From NCBI GenBank assembly GCA_050944855.1, contig JBMNRU010000008.1:1-64000 (forward strand): DNA of 64,000 nt. The letters are read 5' to 3'. Position 1 is the stretch's first letter. Each line of letters starts with the position of its first letter. The notes below the pieces were generated by a model. The model was given only the letters and a program-made list of their open reading frames with translations. It was not told the origin of the DNA and made no database searches. This stretch comes from Lactonifactor sp050944855 (GTDB lineage Bacteria; Bacillota; Clostridia; Lachnospirales; Lachnospiraceae). This document shows, in pieces, positions 58,297 to 64,000 of this stretch. A program made the position numbers and the translations under genes.

Positions 58297-58949
58297 GCGC
58301 GTTCTCCTACTTTTTTCCTATACAGCACATCCGGTTTTAAAAACTTCAGCAGTGCTTTTCCAATGGCTGTAACCAGAATCGCTGCTGCAATGGCTTCCGG
58401 AATTCCTGACGCTGTTACGGTTCCCATAACCAGACCCCATACCGCGGTAACAGCTACCTCTTTTGCCTGGGCATACTCCTGTGCAAACAAAAGATAAATA
58501 CTTCCCATAACGGTAACTGTATTCGTCATAGAGCCCAAAAATCCTGTAATAGGGAGAGCGATCAGCGAATTCATCTTCACCTTTTTGAATAAAATCCAAA
58601 GCCATCCGGCTACTACACCTATTAAAATCCGGCATCCTATGGAAACCCATAACGCTTTCCCTACACCAGCCAGTCCCGTTGTACTTAAAAACGGGGAGAA
58701 AGCAAAGGACAAAAGAGTAGGAGCCATCGTATTGCTGATCATAGAACAGATCCCAAATACCGCTCCCAGAAGTCCTCCTGCCATAGGGCCTAATAAAATC
58801 GCTCCGATAATAACTGGAATATGTACCGTTGTCGCCTTAATAATCGGAAGCTGAATCATACCCAGCGGCGTATTCGCCAGCAGAATCACGATTGCTCCCA
58901 TCAGTGCCACACTTACCATCCAGCGTGTGTCTTTTACCATTTTTTCCAT
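58293..58949 (-). CDS. ECF transporter S component, probably for pantothenate (PanT-like)
   Basis: A 218-residue membrane protein of six hydrophobic segments, an ECF S subunit (TRWMVSVALMGAIVILLANT near the start, VHIPVIIGAILLGPMAGGLL after it). Translational overlap with coaX and nearby coaBC make pantothenate the likely substrate, as for PanT. The ATG at 58949 has AGGAGG ten bases upstream; the TTG two codons earlier is less likely. The transport energy comes from EcfA/A'/T proteins encoded elsewhere. Confidence 0.82.
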   Translation of the reverse strand: MEKMVKDTRWMVSVALMGAIVILLANTPLGMIQLPIIKATTVHIPVIIGAILLGPMAGGLLGAVFGICSMISNTMAPTLLSFAFSPFLSTTGLAGVGKALWVSIGCRILIGVVAGWLWILFKKVKMNSLIALPITGFLGSMTNTVTVMGSIYLLFAQEYAQAKEVAVTAVWGLVMGTVTASGIPEAIAAAILVTAIGKALLKFLKPDVLYRKKVGERA

Positions 58950-59093
58950 CTTCAATTTTCCTCCTTGTTATTATTCTCCGAAGAGATACAATACAATTAC
59001 ATTGTTTTTATACCATATTATGCCTCATTCTGTCCATACAAAAACTTGTGAAATACCAAATTGCATCTTCCAAAATACATACGTGTTCCATTG

Positions 59094-59124
59094 CACAAAA
59101 AACGGCGGGGAAATCTCCCCGCCA
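59094..59124 (-). terminator. Terminator of coaBC
   Basis: On the minus strand GGCGGGGA pairs with TCCCCGCC, followed by GTTTTTTG. Confidence 0.9.
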
Positions 59125-59159
59125 AAGAAAGAGGATACCCCTCTTCTGCAAAATGCCAA

Positions 59160-60344
59160 TCAACCGATAATGGCATCTAAAATCTTTCCTGCTGCTGCTT
59201 CTTTTGTCATAAGCTCCAGACTTTCGATACTGTCTGCTTTGATCAGTGTCACCACGTTTGTATCCAGGGCAAATCCTGCACCGGCAACCTTCACGTTATT
59301 GGCCACCACCATATCCAGATGCTTCTTCTCCAGCTTAGCCCTGGAGTTTTCGATCATATGCTCGGTTTCCATAGAAAAACCGCATAAAAACTGCCCTGGC
59401 TTTTTATGTTCTCCCAGATATTTCAGGATATCATCGGTCCTTTCCAGATCCAGGCTCAATTCTCCATCCTTTTTCTTTACTTTCTGATCACTCACATGAG
59501 ATGGTCGATAATCAGCCACCGCTGCTGCTTTTATAATAATATCCTGCTTTTCTGCTTCAGAGGTTACCGCATCAAACATATCCTTTGCGCTGGTAACCGG
59601 CACTACTTTCACAAACGGCGGAGGCAAAATACTGACCGGACCGCTGACCAGTGTTACCTCAGCACCTCTTAACATTGCCATTTTAGCCAGCGCATACCCC
59701 ATTTTGCCGCTGGAATGATTGGTCAGGTAACGAACCGGATCGACCGCCTCCTGTGTAGGGCCTGCAGTGACCAGCACACGCTTGCCCGCCATATCCTTCA
59801 CAAACGCAATCTCTTTTAAAATGTAAGGGATCAGATCTGCAGGCTCCGGCATCTTGCCGTTTCCCACAGTCCCGCACGCCAGCCTGCCGCAGGCCGGCTT
59901 CACAACTTCATACCCGTAATGCTCCAGCTTTTTCAAATTATCCTGCACAACAGGATTCTCATACATATGCGTATTCATAGCCGGAACCAGAATCTTCTTA
60001 CAGGTACAGGCCATAACCGTAGTCGTCAGCATGTCATCTGCAATACCGCCTGCCAGCTTGCCGATCACATTTGCCGATGCGGGCGCGATCATAACTACAT
60101 CTGCCTTTTCCGCCAGTGCAATATGCTGTACATGGAACTGAAAATTCCGGTCAAAAGTATCTACGACACACTTGTTTCCGGTTAATGTCTCAAATGTAAT
60201 AGGAGTAATAAAATTTACCGCATTGCGGGTCATGATCACATGAACCTCTGCGTGCTGCTTTACCAGCATACTCGCTAACGTAGCTGCCTTATAAGCCGCA
60301 ATACCGCCGGTGACTCCCAATAATACACATTTTCCTTTTAACAT
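59160..60344 (-). CDS. coaBC: Bifunctional phosphopantothenoylcysteine decarboxylase / phosphopantothenate-cysteine ligase
   Basis: A 394-residue two-domain enzyme for steps two and three of coenzyme A synthesis. The N-terminal flavin decarboxylase part has GVTGGIAAYKAATLA, the active-site His in FQFHVQHIALAEKADV, PAMNTHMYENP, and the Cys loop ACGRLACGTVGNGKM. The C-terminal ligase part has RVLVTAGPTQEAVDPVRYLT and NHSSGKMGYALA, with the KKKDGELSLDLERTDDIL lysine site. It follows the nitroreductase gene by 16 bp. Confidence 0.96.
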   Translation of the reverse strand: MLKGKCVLLGVTGGIAAYKAATLASMLVKQHAEVHVIMTRNAVNFITPITFETLTGNKCVVDTFDRNFQFHVQHIALAEKADVVMIAPASANVIGKLAGGIADDMLTTTVMACTCKKILVPAMNTHMYENPVVQDNLKKLEHYGYEVVKPACGRLACGTVGNGKMPEPADLIPYILKEIAFVKDMAGKRVLVTAGPTQEAVDPVRYLTNHSSGKMGYALAKMAMLRGAEVTLVSGPVSILPPPFVKVVPVTSAKDMFDAVTSEAEKQDIIIKAAAVADYRPSHVSDQKVKKKDGELSLDLERTDDILKYLGEHKKPGQFLCGFSMETEHMIENSRAKLEKKHLDMVVANNVKVAGAGFALDTNVVTLIKADSIESLELMTKEAAAGKILDAIIG

Positions 60345-60360
60345 AACGATTCCGGCTCCT

Positions 60361-60882
60361 TTAGTCTACCCAGGTAACAAAATTTTCTTTTCTGGGCTTT
60401 GCTTTTGGGTATTCACAATCCCGATATCCCAGGATACAGTTGCCCACGCCTCTTAAACGTTCATCAATGCCCCAATCACGCATCAGGGCTTTTCCTTCTT
60501 CGGAATCAAATACTTCTGTCGCCCGGTTGATCCAGCAGGAATCCACACCCAATGCATGCGCCGCATTCATAAGATTCCCCATGACCAGACTGCCATCCTG
60601 CAGCCAGGTAGGCCGCTCAGGATCTGCAAATACCATGACAACGGTAGGTGCGCCATAAAATGGATCCGTATCGGTACCCATCACCTGCGCATTCAGTTTC
60701 GATAACTTTGCTATCAGCTCAGGATTCTGCGTCACCACCATAGAAGCCGCCTGACAGTTTTTTCCATTTGCCGCATACATACCAGCCTCCAGAATCTGCT
60801 CCAGCACTTCTTTACTCACCAGTTCCTTCGTATATTTACGAATACTTCTTCTTTCTTTTAAAACCTTTAAAACTTCCTGCAT
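60361..60882 (-). CDS. Nitroreductase-family FMN oxidoreductase
   Basis: A 173-residue protein of the nitroreductase fold, which binds FMN as a dimer and takes electrons from NAD(P)H. It opens with VLKERRSIRKYTKELVSKEV and has YAANGKNCQAASMVV, APTVVMVFAD, and the ANALGV-like NAAHALGVDSCWINRA. The C-terminus GNCILGYRDCEYPKAKPRKE is typical of small clostridial members. The substrate is unknown. It is probably co-transcribed with coaBC. Confidence 0.88.
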   Translation of the reverse strand: MQEVLKVLKERRSIRKYTKELVSKEVLEQILEAGMYAANGKNCQAASMVVTQNPELIAKLSKLNAQVMGTDTDPFYGAPTVVMVFADPERPTWLQDGSLVMGNLMNAAHALGVDSCWINRATEVFDSEEGKALMRDWGIDERLRGVGNCILGYRDCEYPKAKPRKENFVTWVD

Positions 60883-60965
60883 ATATCATTACCTCCTGTT
60901 TCACATCTATCAAATTCTGTATCCAGTATAGCATTTTTACTCATAAAAATGGTAGAAAAACAAAT

Positions 60966-61202
60966 TTATTTTCTTATTTCCTTCAGCATCTCCATCAATT
61001 CCATATCTTCTGCTTTAATCCGGATATTCGTACAATAACTTTTTTCATCCGGTGTGGTAACCGTAATCTCCATCAGCGTTCCTTCTTTTAAGGCATCCTG
61101 AGAAACAGCCTTTAAAAACAAAGGAAACTTCGGATGGTTCTCCTGAAACTTATCGATACATGCTTTCACTTTCTGTACTTTCCCAATCTGATTAAAATCC
61201 AT
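60966..61202 (-). CDS. Small protein of unknown function, 78 residues
   Basis: A 78-residue protein (QIGKVQKVKACIDKFQENHP near the start, LMEITVTTPDEKSYCTNIRI later) that looks like a small alpha/beta fold. It overlaps the end of the TetR-family gene by 11 bp and so is translated with it. Similar small proteins follow TetR genes in Clostridia. No function is known. Confidence 0.6.
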   Translation of the reverse strand: MDFNQIGKVQKVKACIDKFQENHPKFPLFLKAVSQDALKEGTLMEITVTTPDEKSYCTNIRIKAEDMELMEMLKEIRK

Positions 61203-61776
61203 ATGATTCCAACTCCTTCTTTTCTGTCTCTGGTCTGATAAATTTTAGAATTGCACTGCTGACTTTTTGGGCATACTGCTCCGGAGACTCTTTCATCCCT
61301 TCTGCTATCCATCGGTGAAGCAGCAAGATGAAACCTCCTGTGGAATAAGAAGCAAAAAAGCCTGCTTCCTGTCCGTTTCTAAGCTCTCCGCAGCCGATCC
61401 GGTTCTTTACAATATCTTCTGATACACGACTGATTTCATAATAAAGCATTTCACGCAGACCGCACCGGCTCATAAGCATCAAAAGTTCTTTGTATTGATA
61501 CCAGTAACCAAAATAATCGTTCGCAATCCGGGATAAGTCATAATATTCCAGCGCAGGACAGGTGCTGCGGTAGTCCTGACACAACCGATCAAAATAGCAA
61601 TGTATCACATCTTCCTTGCTTTCATATAATCGGTAAAATGTCCTTCTGGCTACATCCGCCCTTTTTACAATCTCCGAAACCGTAATCTGCGCAAACTCCT
61701 TTTCCTGCAGCAGCGCAAACATGGCCGTCTCTATCATCTTTGCCGACTGTTCTCTCTGTCTTTTATGTCCATCCAT
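61192..61776 (-). CDS. TetR/AcrR-family regulator
   Basis: A 194-residue regulator with a TetR-type N-terminal helix-turn-helix: MIETAMFALLQEKEFAQITV, then SEIVKRADVARRTFYRLYES (residues 14-55). The C-terminal part is an all-helical ligand and dimer domain resembling TetR_C_8. It is divergent from the flavodoxin gene, so it probably represses that gene and itself. The ATG at 61776 has AAGGG five bases upstream; an earlier TTG is unlikely. Confidence 0.88.
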   Translation of the reverse strand: MDGHKRQREQSAKMIETAMFALLQEKEFAQITVSEIVKRADVARRTFYRLYESKEDVIHCYFDRLCQDYRSTCPALEYYDLSRIANDYFGYWYQYKELLMLMSRCGLREMLYYEISRVSEDIVKNRIGCGELRNGQEAGFFASYSTGGFILLLHRWIAEGMKESPEQYAQKVSSAILKFIRPETEKKELESYGF

Positions 61777-61874
61777 ACATACCCTTCGTATATGGCACAA
61801 AAAACAGCTTTTGTAGCACTTTTATGCCATATCTTGCTTTTTCTTTTCACACAGTATACTATAAAAAAAGAAAA

Positions 61875-61888
61875 GGCACAAGTGTGCC
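61875..61888. promoter_or_regulatory. Candidate TetR operator
   Basis: GGCACA and TGTGCC are inverted copies two bases apart, between the TATACT and TATAAT boxes of the divergent region. Further TGGCACA/TGCCA-like half-sites occur at 61792 and 61828. Confidence 0.5.
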
Positions 61889-61925
61889 AGTTCTATAATC
61901 CCATTATTAAGGAGATGATCCCTTT

Positions 61926-62483
61926 ATGTATCAAACAGTTGTCATATATGAATCCAAATATGGTGCAACCGGACGTTATGCCCAGTGGATTGCCGAGGAA
62001 CTTACCTGTCCGCTCTTTAAAAGAAAAGAGTTTCATCCCCGGGACTTTGCAAAATATGAAGTGATCCTGTATGGAGGCGGCCTCTATGCCGGCGGTATGA
62101 GCGGTATCAAATGGATCGCCCAAAACTGGAAGCTTCTCTCTGATAAAAAAGTAATCCTGTTCACCTGTGGAATCGCAGACCCGGAAGATCCGGATAACGT
62201 TTCTCACATCAGAGAAGCTATGGCAAAAACACTCTCACCGGAAATACTCCGCCAGGTTCAAATCTTTCATCTGCGGGGCAGCATGGATTATTCCCGCCTG
62301 CATTTCATCCACAGATCCATGATGGCCATGCTCCGGCATATGCTATTAAAAAAAGAACCAAATACCCTGCGGGACGAAGACAGACAGCTGCTGAAAACTT
62401 ACGGAAAACATATAGATTTCACGGATTGTAAAAGTATTCAGCCTCTAATCCAGTCTGTCATCTCGCTCTCCCGACCCGAATAA
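61926..62483 (+). CDS. Flavodoxin-domain protein (HemG-like)
   Basis: A 185-residue protein of the flavodoxin_5 group, related to the flavodoxin-like protoporphyrinogen oxidase HemG. The FMN loop is in VVIYESKYGATGRYAQWIA, followed by ILYGGGLYAGGMSGIKWIAQ and VILFTCGIADPED. In Clostridia such proteins often sit beside TetR genes and serve general redox or stress functions; a haem role here is unlikely as no haem genes are close. AAGGAGATG precedes the ATG. Confidence 0.82.
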   Translation: MYQTVVIYESKYGATGRYAQWIAEELTCPLFKRKEFHPRDFAKYEVILYGGGLYAGGMSGIKWIAQNWKLLSDKKVILFTCGIADPEDPDNVSHIREAMAKTLSPEILRQVQIFHLRGSMDYSRLHFIHRSMMAMLRHMLLKKEPNTLRDEDRQLLKTYGKHIDFTDCKSIQPLIQSVISLSRPE

Positions 62484-62491
62484 AAGCCTTA

Positions 62492-62863
62492 TCACGCAAA
62501 GATCATCGGAGTCCCTACTTCGATCAAATTACCGTCCAGATCATAAAATCGAATAATCTTCTGTCCCCAGCTATGGGTCATAAGCCTATTCACATATTGA
62601 ATCGAGGGATATAGCTTTTCAAGTTTTTCAATAAATGCTTCTATATCACGTTCTTCAAAATATAATTCACAGGAATTACTTTCTGCAATGATGTCTTTTT
62701 TAAGAAAGTCCTTCCAGATCTTTTCCTGCTGGAGCACAAGACCTTCCGTCAAAATCATATTACCGTCATTGTCCAATACCATTTCCAGGCCAAATAAATC
62801 GTGATAAAACTGTTTGGATTTTTCTATATCTTTTACAACAATTAAAGTATTTTTTAATCTCAT
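62492..62863 (-). CDS. VOC-family (glyoxalase/bleomycin-resistance fold) protein
   Basis: A 123-residue protein with the paired beta-alpha-beta-beta-beta units of the vicinal-oxygen-chelate fold: KNTLIVVKDIEKSKQFYHDL, FGLEMVLDNDGNMIL, and the C-terminal IIRFYDLDGNLIEVGTPM. A Glu in LIEVG fits a metal ligand. Substrate unknown; members include lyases, dioxygenases and drug-binding proteins. The ATG at 62863 has GGAG nine bases upstream. It is convergent with the flavodoxin gene, and no clear terminator lies between. Confidence 0.85.
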   Translation of the reverse strand: MRLKNTLIVVKDIEKSKQFYHDLFGLEMVLDNDGNMILTEGLVLQQEKIWKDFLKKDIIAESNSCELYFEERDIEAFIEKLEKLYPSIQYVNRLMTHSWGQKIIRFYDLDGNLIEVGTPMIFA

Positions 62864-62906
62864 GATTTTTATCTCCAAACAACTCACATTTTCCTAATCT
62901 TATAAA

Positions 62907-63683
62907 TTATACAAACAGCTCCGGTTCTTTCCGCTGCTTGCACTTTCCCTGCAGCATCATTTTGGCTGCCATCTGCATAATGCCGGATACACTTCTGGCC
63001 TGCTTCGGACAGTTGCGTACACAACGCATACAGGAAATACAAAGACTTGTATCGGTCAGGGAAGGATTCTCTTTGGATATGGCCCCCGCCGGACAATTTT
63101 CTGCACAGATGCCGCATTTGACACAGGATGCGGATGCCTTTGGTTTTAAAGGAACATTTTTATATTCACAAAACTGAGGATTGCCCTTTACCTCCAGCTT
63201 TGGCATCTCTTTCCAGGACTGCAGGGCATCTATCTTTTTCATAATCTGCTGTGCAAATTCTTTTATTTTTTTCACATCCGCCTCATCCGGACGACCCGCT
63301 GCAATGGACGGTACGATAGAATGTTCACAGACTGCAGCAACGGCTGCCACCACCAGAAATCCCCGTACTTCCATCAGTTTTTTTAATTCCAGGAGCGCAT
63401 CATCGTATGCCCGGTTTCCATAGGCAGCTACTAAAATAACCGGTGTATTCTCACCTTTCAAATGTGTCAAACGCTCAACTGCCGTTCTCGGCACGCGCCC
63501 GCTGTATACCGGAATTCCAAATACTACTACATCATTGGCAGTAAAATGATACTTCACATCCTGTTTCAGGGTTAAATCGATCTGCTGCCCATTTCTGCCT
63601 ATTTCCTGGGCCAATATCTCCAGCACCTTCTTCGTTGTCCCGGTAGGACTAAAATACATCTGGTGCAATTGTTGTATCTTCAT
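62907..63683 (-). CDS. EFR1-type ferredoxin-flavodoxin protein
   Basis: A 258-residue protein. The N-terminal about 165 residues form a flavodoxin-like domain (MYFSPTGTTKKVLEILAQEI, the FMN phosphate loop, and VVFGIPVYSGRVP). The C-terminus holds two [4Fe-4S] motifs, CVKCGICAENCPAGAI and CISCMRCVRNCPKQA. This is the EFRO/EFR1 arrangement common in clostridia, thought to carry electrons between ferredoxin and flavin. GGAGG lies nine bases before the ATG at 63683. Physiological partner unknown. Confidence 0.88.
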   Translation of the reverse strand: MKIQQLHQMYFSPTGTTKKVLEILAQEIGRNGQQIDLTLKQDVKYHFTANDVVVFGIPVYSGRVPRTAVERLTHLKGENTPVILVAAYGNRAYDDALLELKKLMEVRGFLVVAAVAAVCEHSIVPSIAAGRPDEADVKKIKEFAQQIMKKIDALQSWKEMPKLEVKGNPQFCEYKNVPLKPKASASCVKCGICAENCPAGAISKENPSLTDTSLCISCMRCVRNCPKQARSVSGIMQMAAKMMLQGKCKQRKEPELFV

Positions 63684-63760
63684 AATCCTTATCCTCCATC
63701 TCTCATTCACCCATTCTGTATATAGAATACCATTTTTCCGGCAGATAAGGAATACTTTTT

Positions 63761-64000
63761 TTATATAATACGATTGCCGTCATCCTTCCCTTCTGAAAAT
63801 GCCATGGCATTATCCAGTGTCACCTGACTGATCGCCTTCAATGCTTCCTCGGTAAAAAATCCCTGATGTGATGTAATGACCACATTTGGAAAAGACAACA
63901 GTCTTGCGGTTGTGGAATGTTCCATGATCTCACGGGAGCGATCCTCATATACATTTTTTGTCTCCTCCTCATATACGTCCAGACCCACTCCATGGAATTT
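63761..64000 (-). CDS. D-isomer-specific 2-hydroxyacid dehydrogenase (D-lactate-dehydrogenase-like), C-terminal part
   Basis: The last 79 codons of an NAD-dependent dehydrogenase; the rest is outside the window. Visible parts are GVGLDVYEEETK, the helix before the last catalytic strand, then LLSFPNVVITSHQGFFTEEA with the catalytic His of the family (usually SHQAF in LdhA, here SHQGF), and a closing helix. The DVYEEE-long loop and SHQ motif fit D-lactate dehydrogenase of the LdhA type, which reduces pyruvate to D-lactate. The full domain order cannot be checked. Confidence 0.8.
   Translation of the reverse strand, partial: KFHGVGLDVYEEETKNVYEDRSREIMEHSTTARLLSFPNVVITSHQGFFTEEALKAISQVTLDNAMAFSEGKDDGNRII

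Overview
The window looks like chromosomal DNA of a Gram-positive, low-to-middle G+C anaerobe of the Clostridia, most probably Lachnospiraceae (Blautia/Dorea-like). The grounds are Shine-Dalgarno-led starts of the AGGAGG type, a one-carbon corrinoid methyl-transfer cluster, paired pyrophosphate-linked glycolytic enzymes (PPDK and a PfkA with PPi-type motifs), Gram-positive surface proteins, single-chain glycyl-tRNA synthetase and ECF-type vitamin transporters. The genus is an inference; there is no rRNA gene in the window.

Layout. 1-2144 (minus): 5' part of folC and an ABC-F ATPase. 2412-8655 (plus): a methyl-transfer cluster (methyl-THF:corrinoid methyltransferase, two corrinoid proteins, a reductive activator of corrinoid proteins, a DUF2284 protein, a PucR-type regulator), ended by a strong terminator. 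8698-10220 holds two large structured palindromic regions around uppP, the second of them MITE-like, then tRNA-Leu(CAG). 10516-15475: a membrane protein, pepT, a radical SAM protein and a divergent ClpX.

15551-26301 is an integrated element of about 10.75 kb, bounded by an 18-bp direct repeat (attL/attR). It has a tyrosine integrase at one end, a repressor/excisionase divergent pair at the other, a replication module (replisome organiser plus primase-helicase), its own sigma factor, a holin-like type I toxin with a convergent antisense RNA, a candidate small RNA and several small unknown genes. It has no capsid, terminase, lysis, relaxase or secretion genes. It therefore resembles a phage satellite or a minimal mobilised island more than a whole prophage.

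26334-39990 (minus) is a cell-surface locus: an LTA-synthase-like phosphoglycerol transferase, a secreted M6 metalloprotease with choline-binding-type repeats, a 1633-residue MucBP-repeat adhesin-like protein, and a DHHW/MBOAT O-acylation pair. The MBOAT gene is broken at a run of nine G (coding strand), a possible phase-variation switch.

40191-64000 is mostly core metabolism and information processing: ppdK, PPi-type pfkA, a sulfite-exporter-like protein with a C_GCAxxG/siroheme reductase fusion, glyQS, recO, era, an M16C protease, an ECF S component, a nucleic-acid/nucleotide housekeeping group (Nudix, xth, hypoxanthine-DNA glycosylase, HD hydrolase), a threonine aldolase-coaX-panT-like group, coaBC with a nitroreductase, a TetR/flavodoxin divergent pair, a VOC protein, a ferredoxin-flavodoxin protein and the 3' end of a D-lactate-dehydrogenase-like gene.
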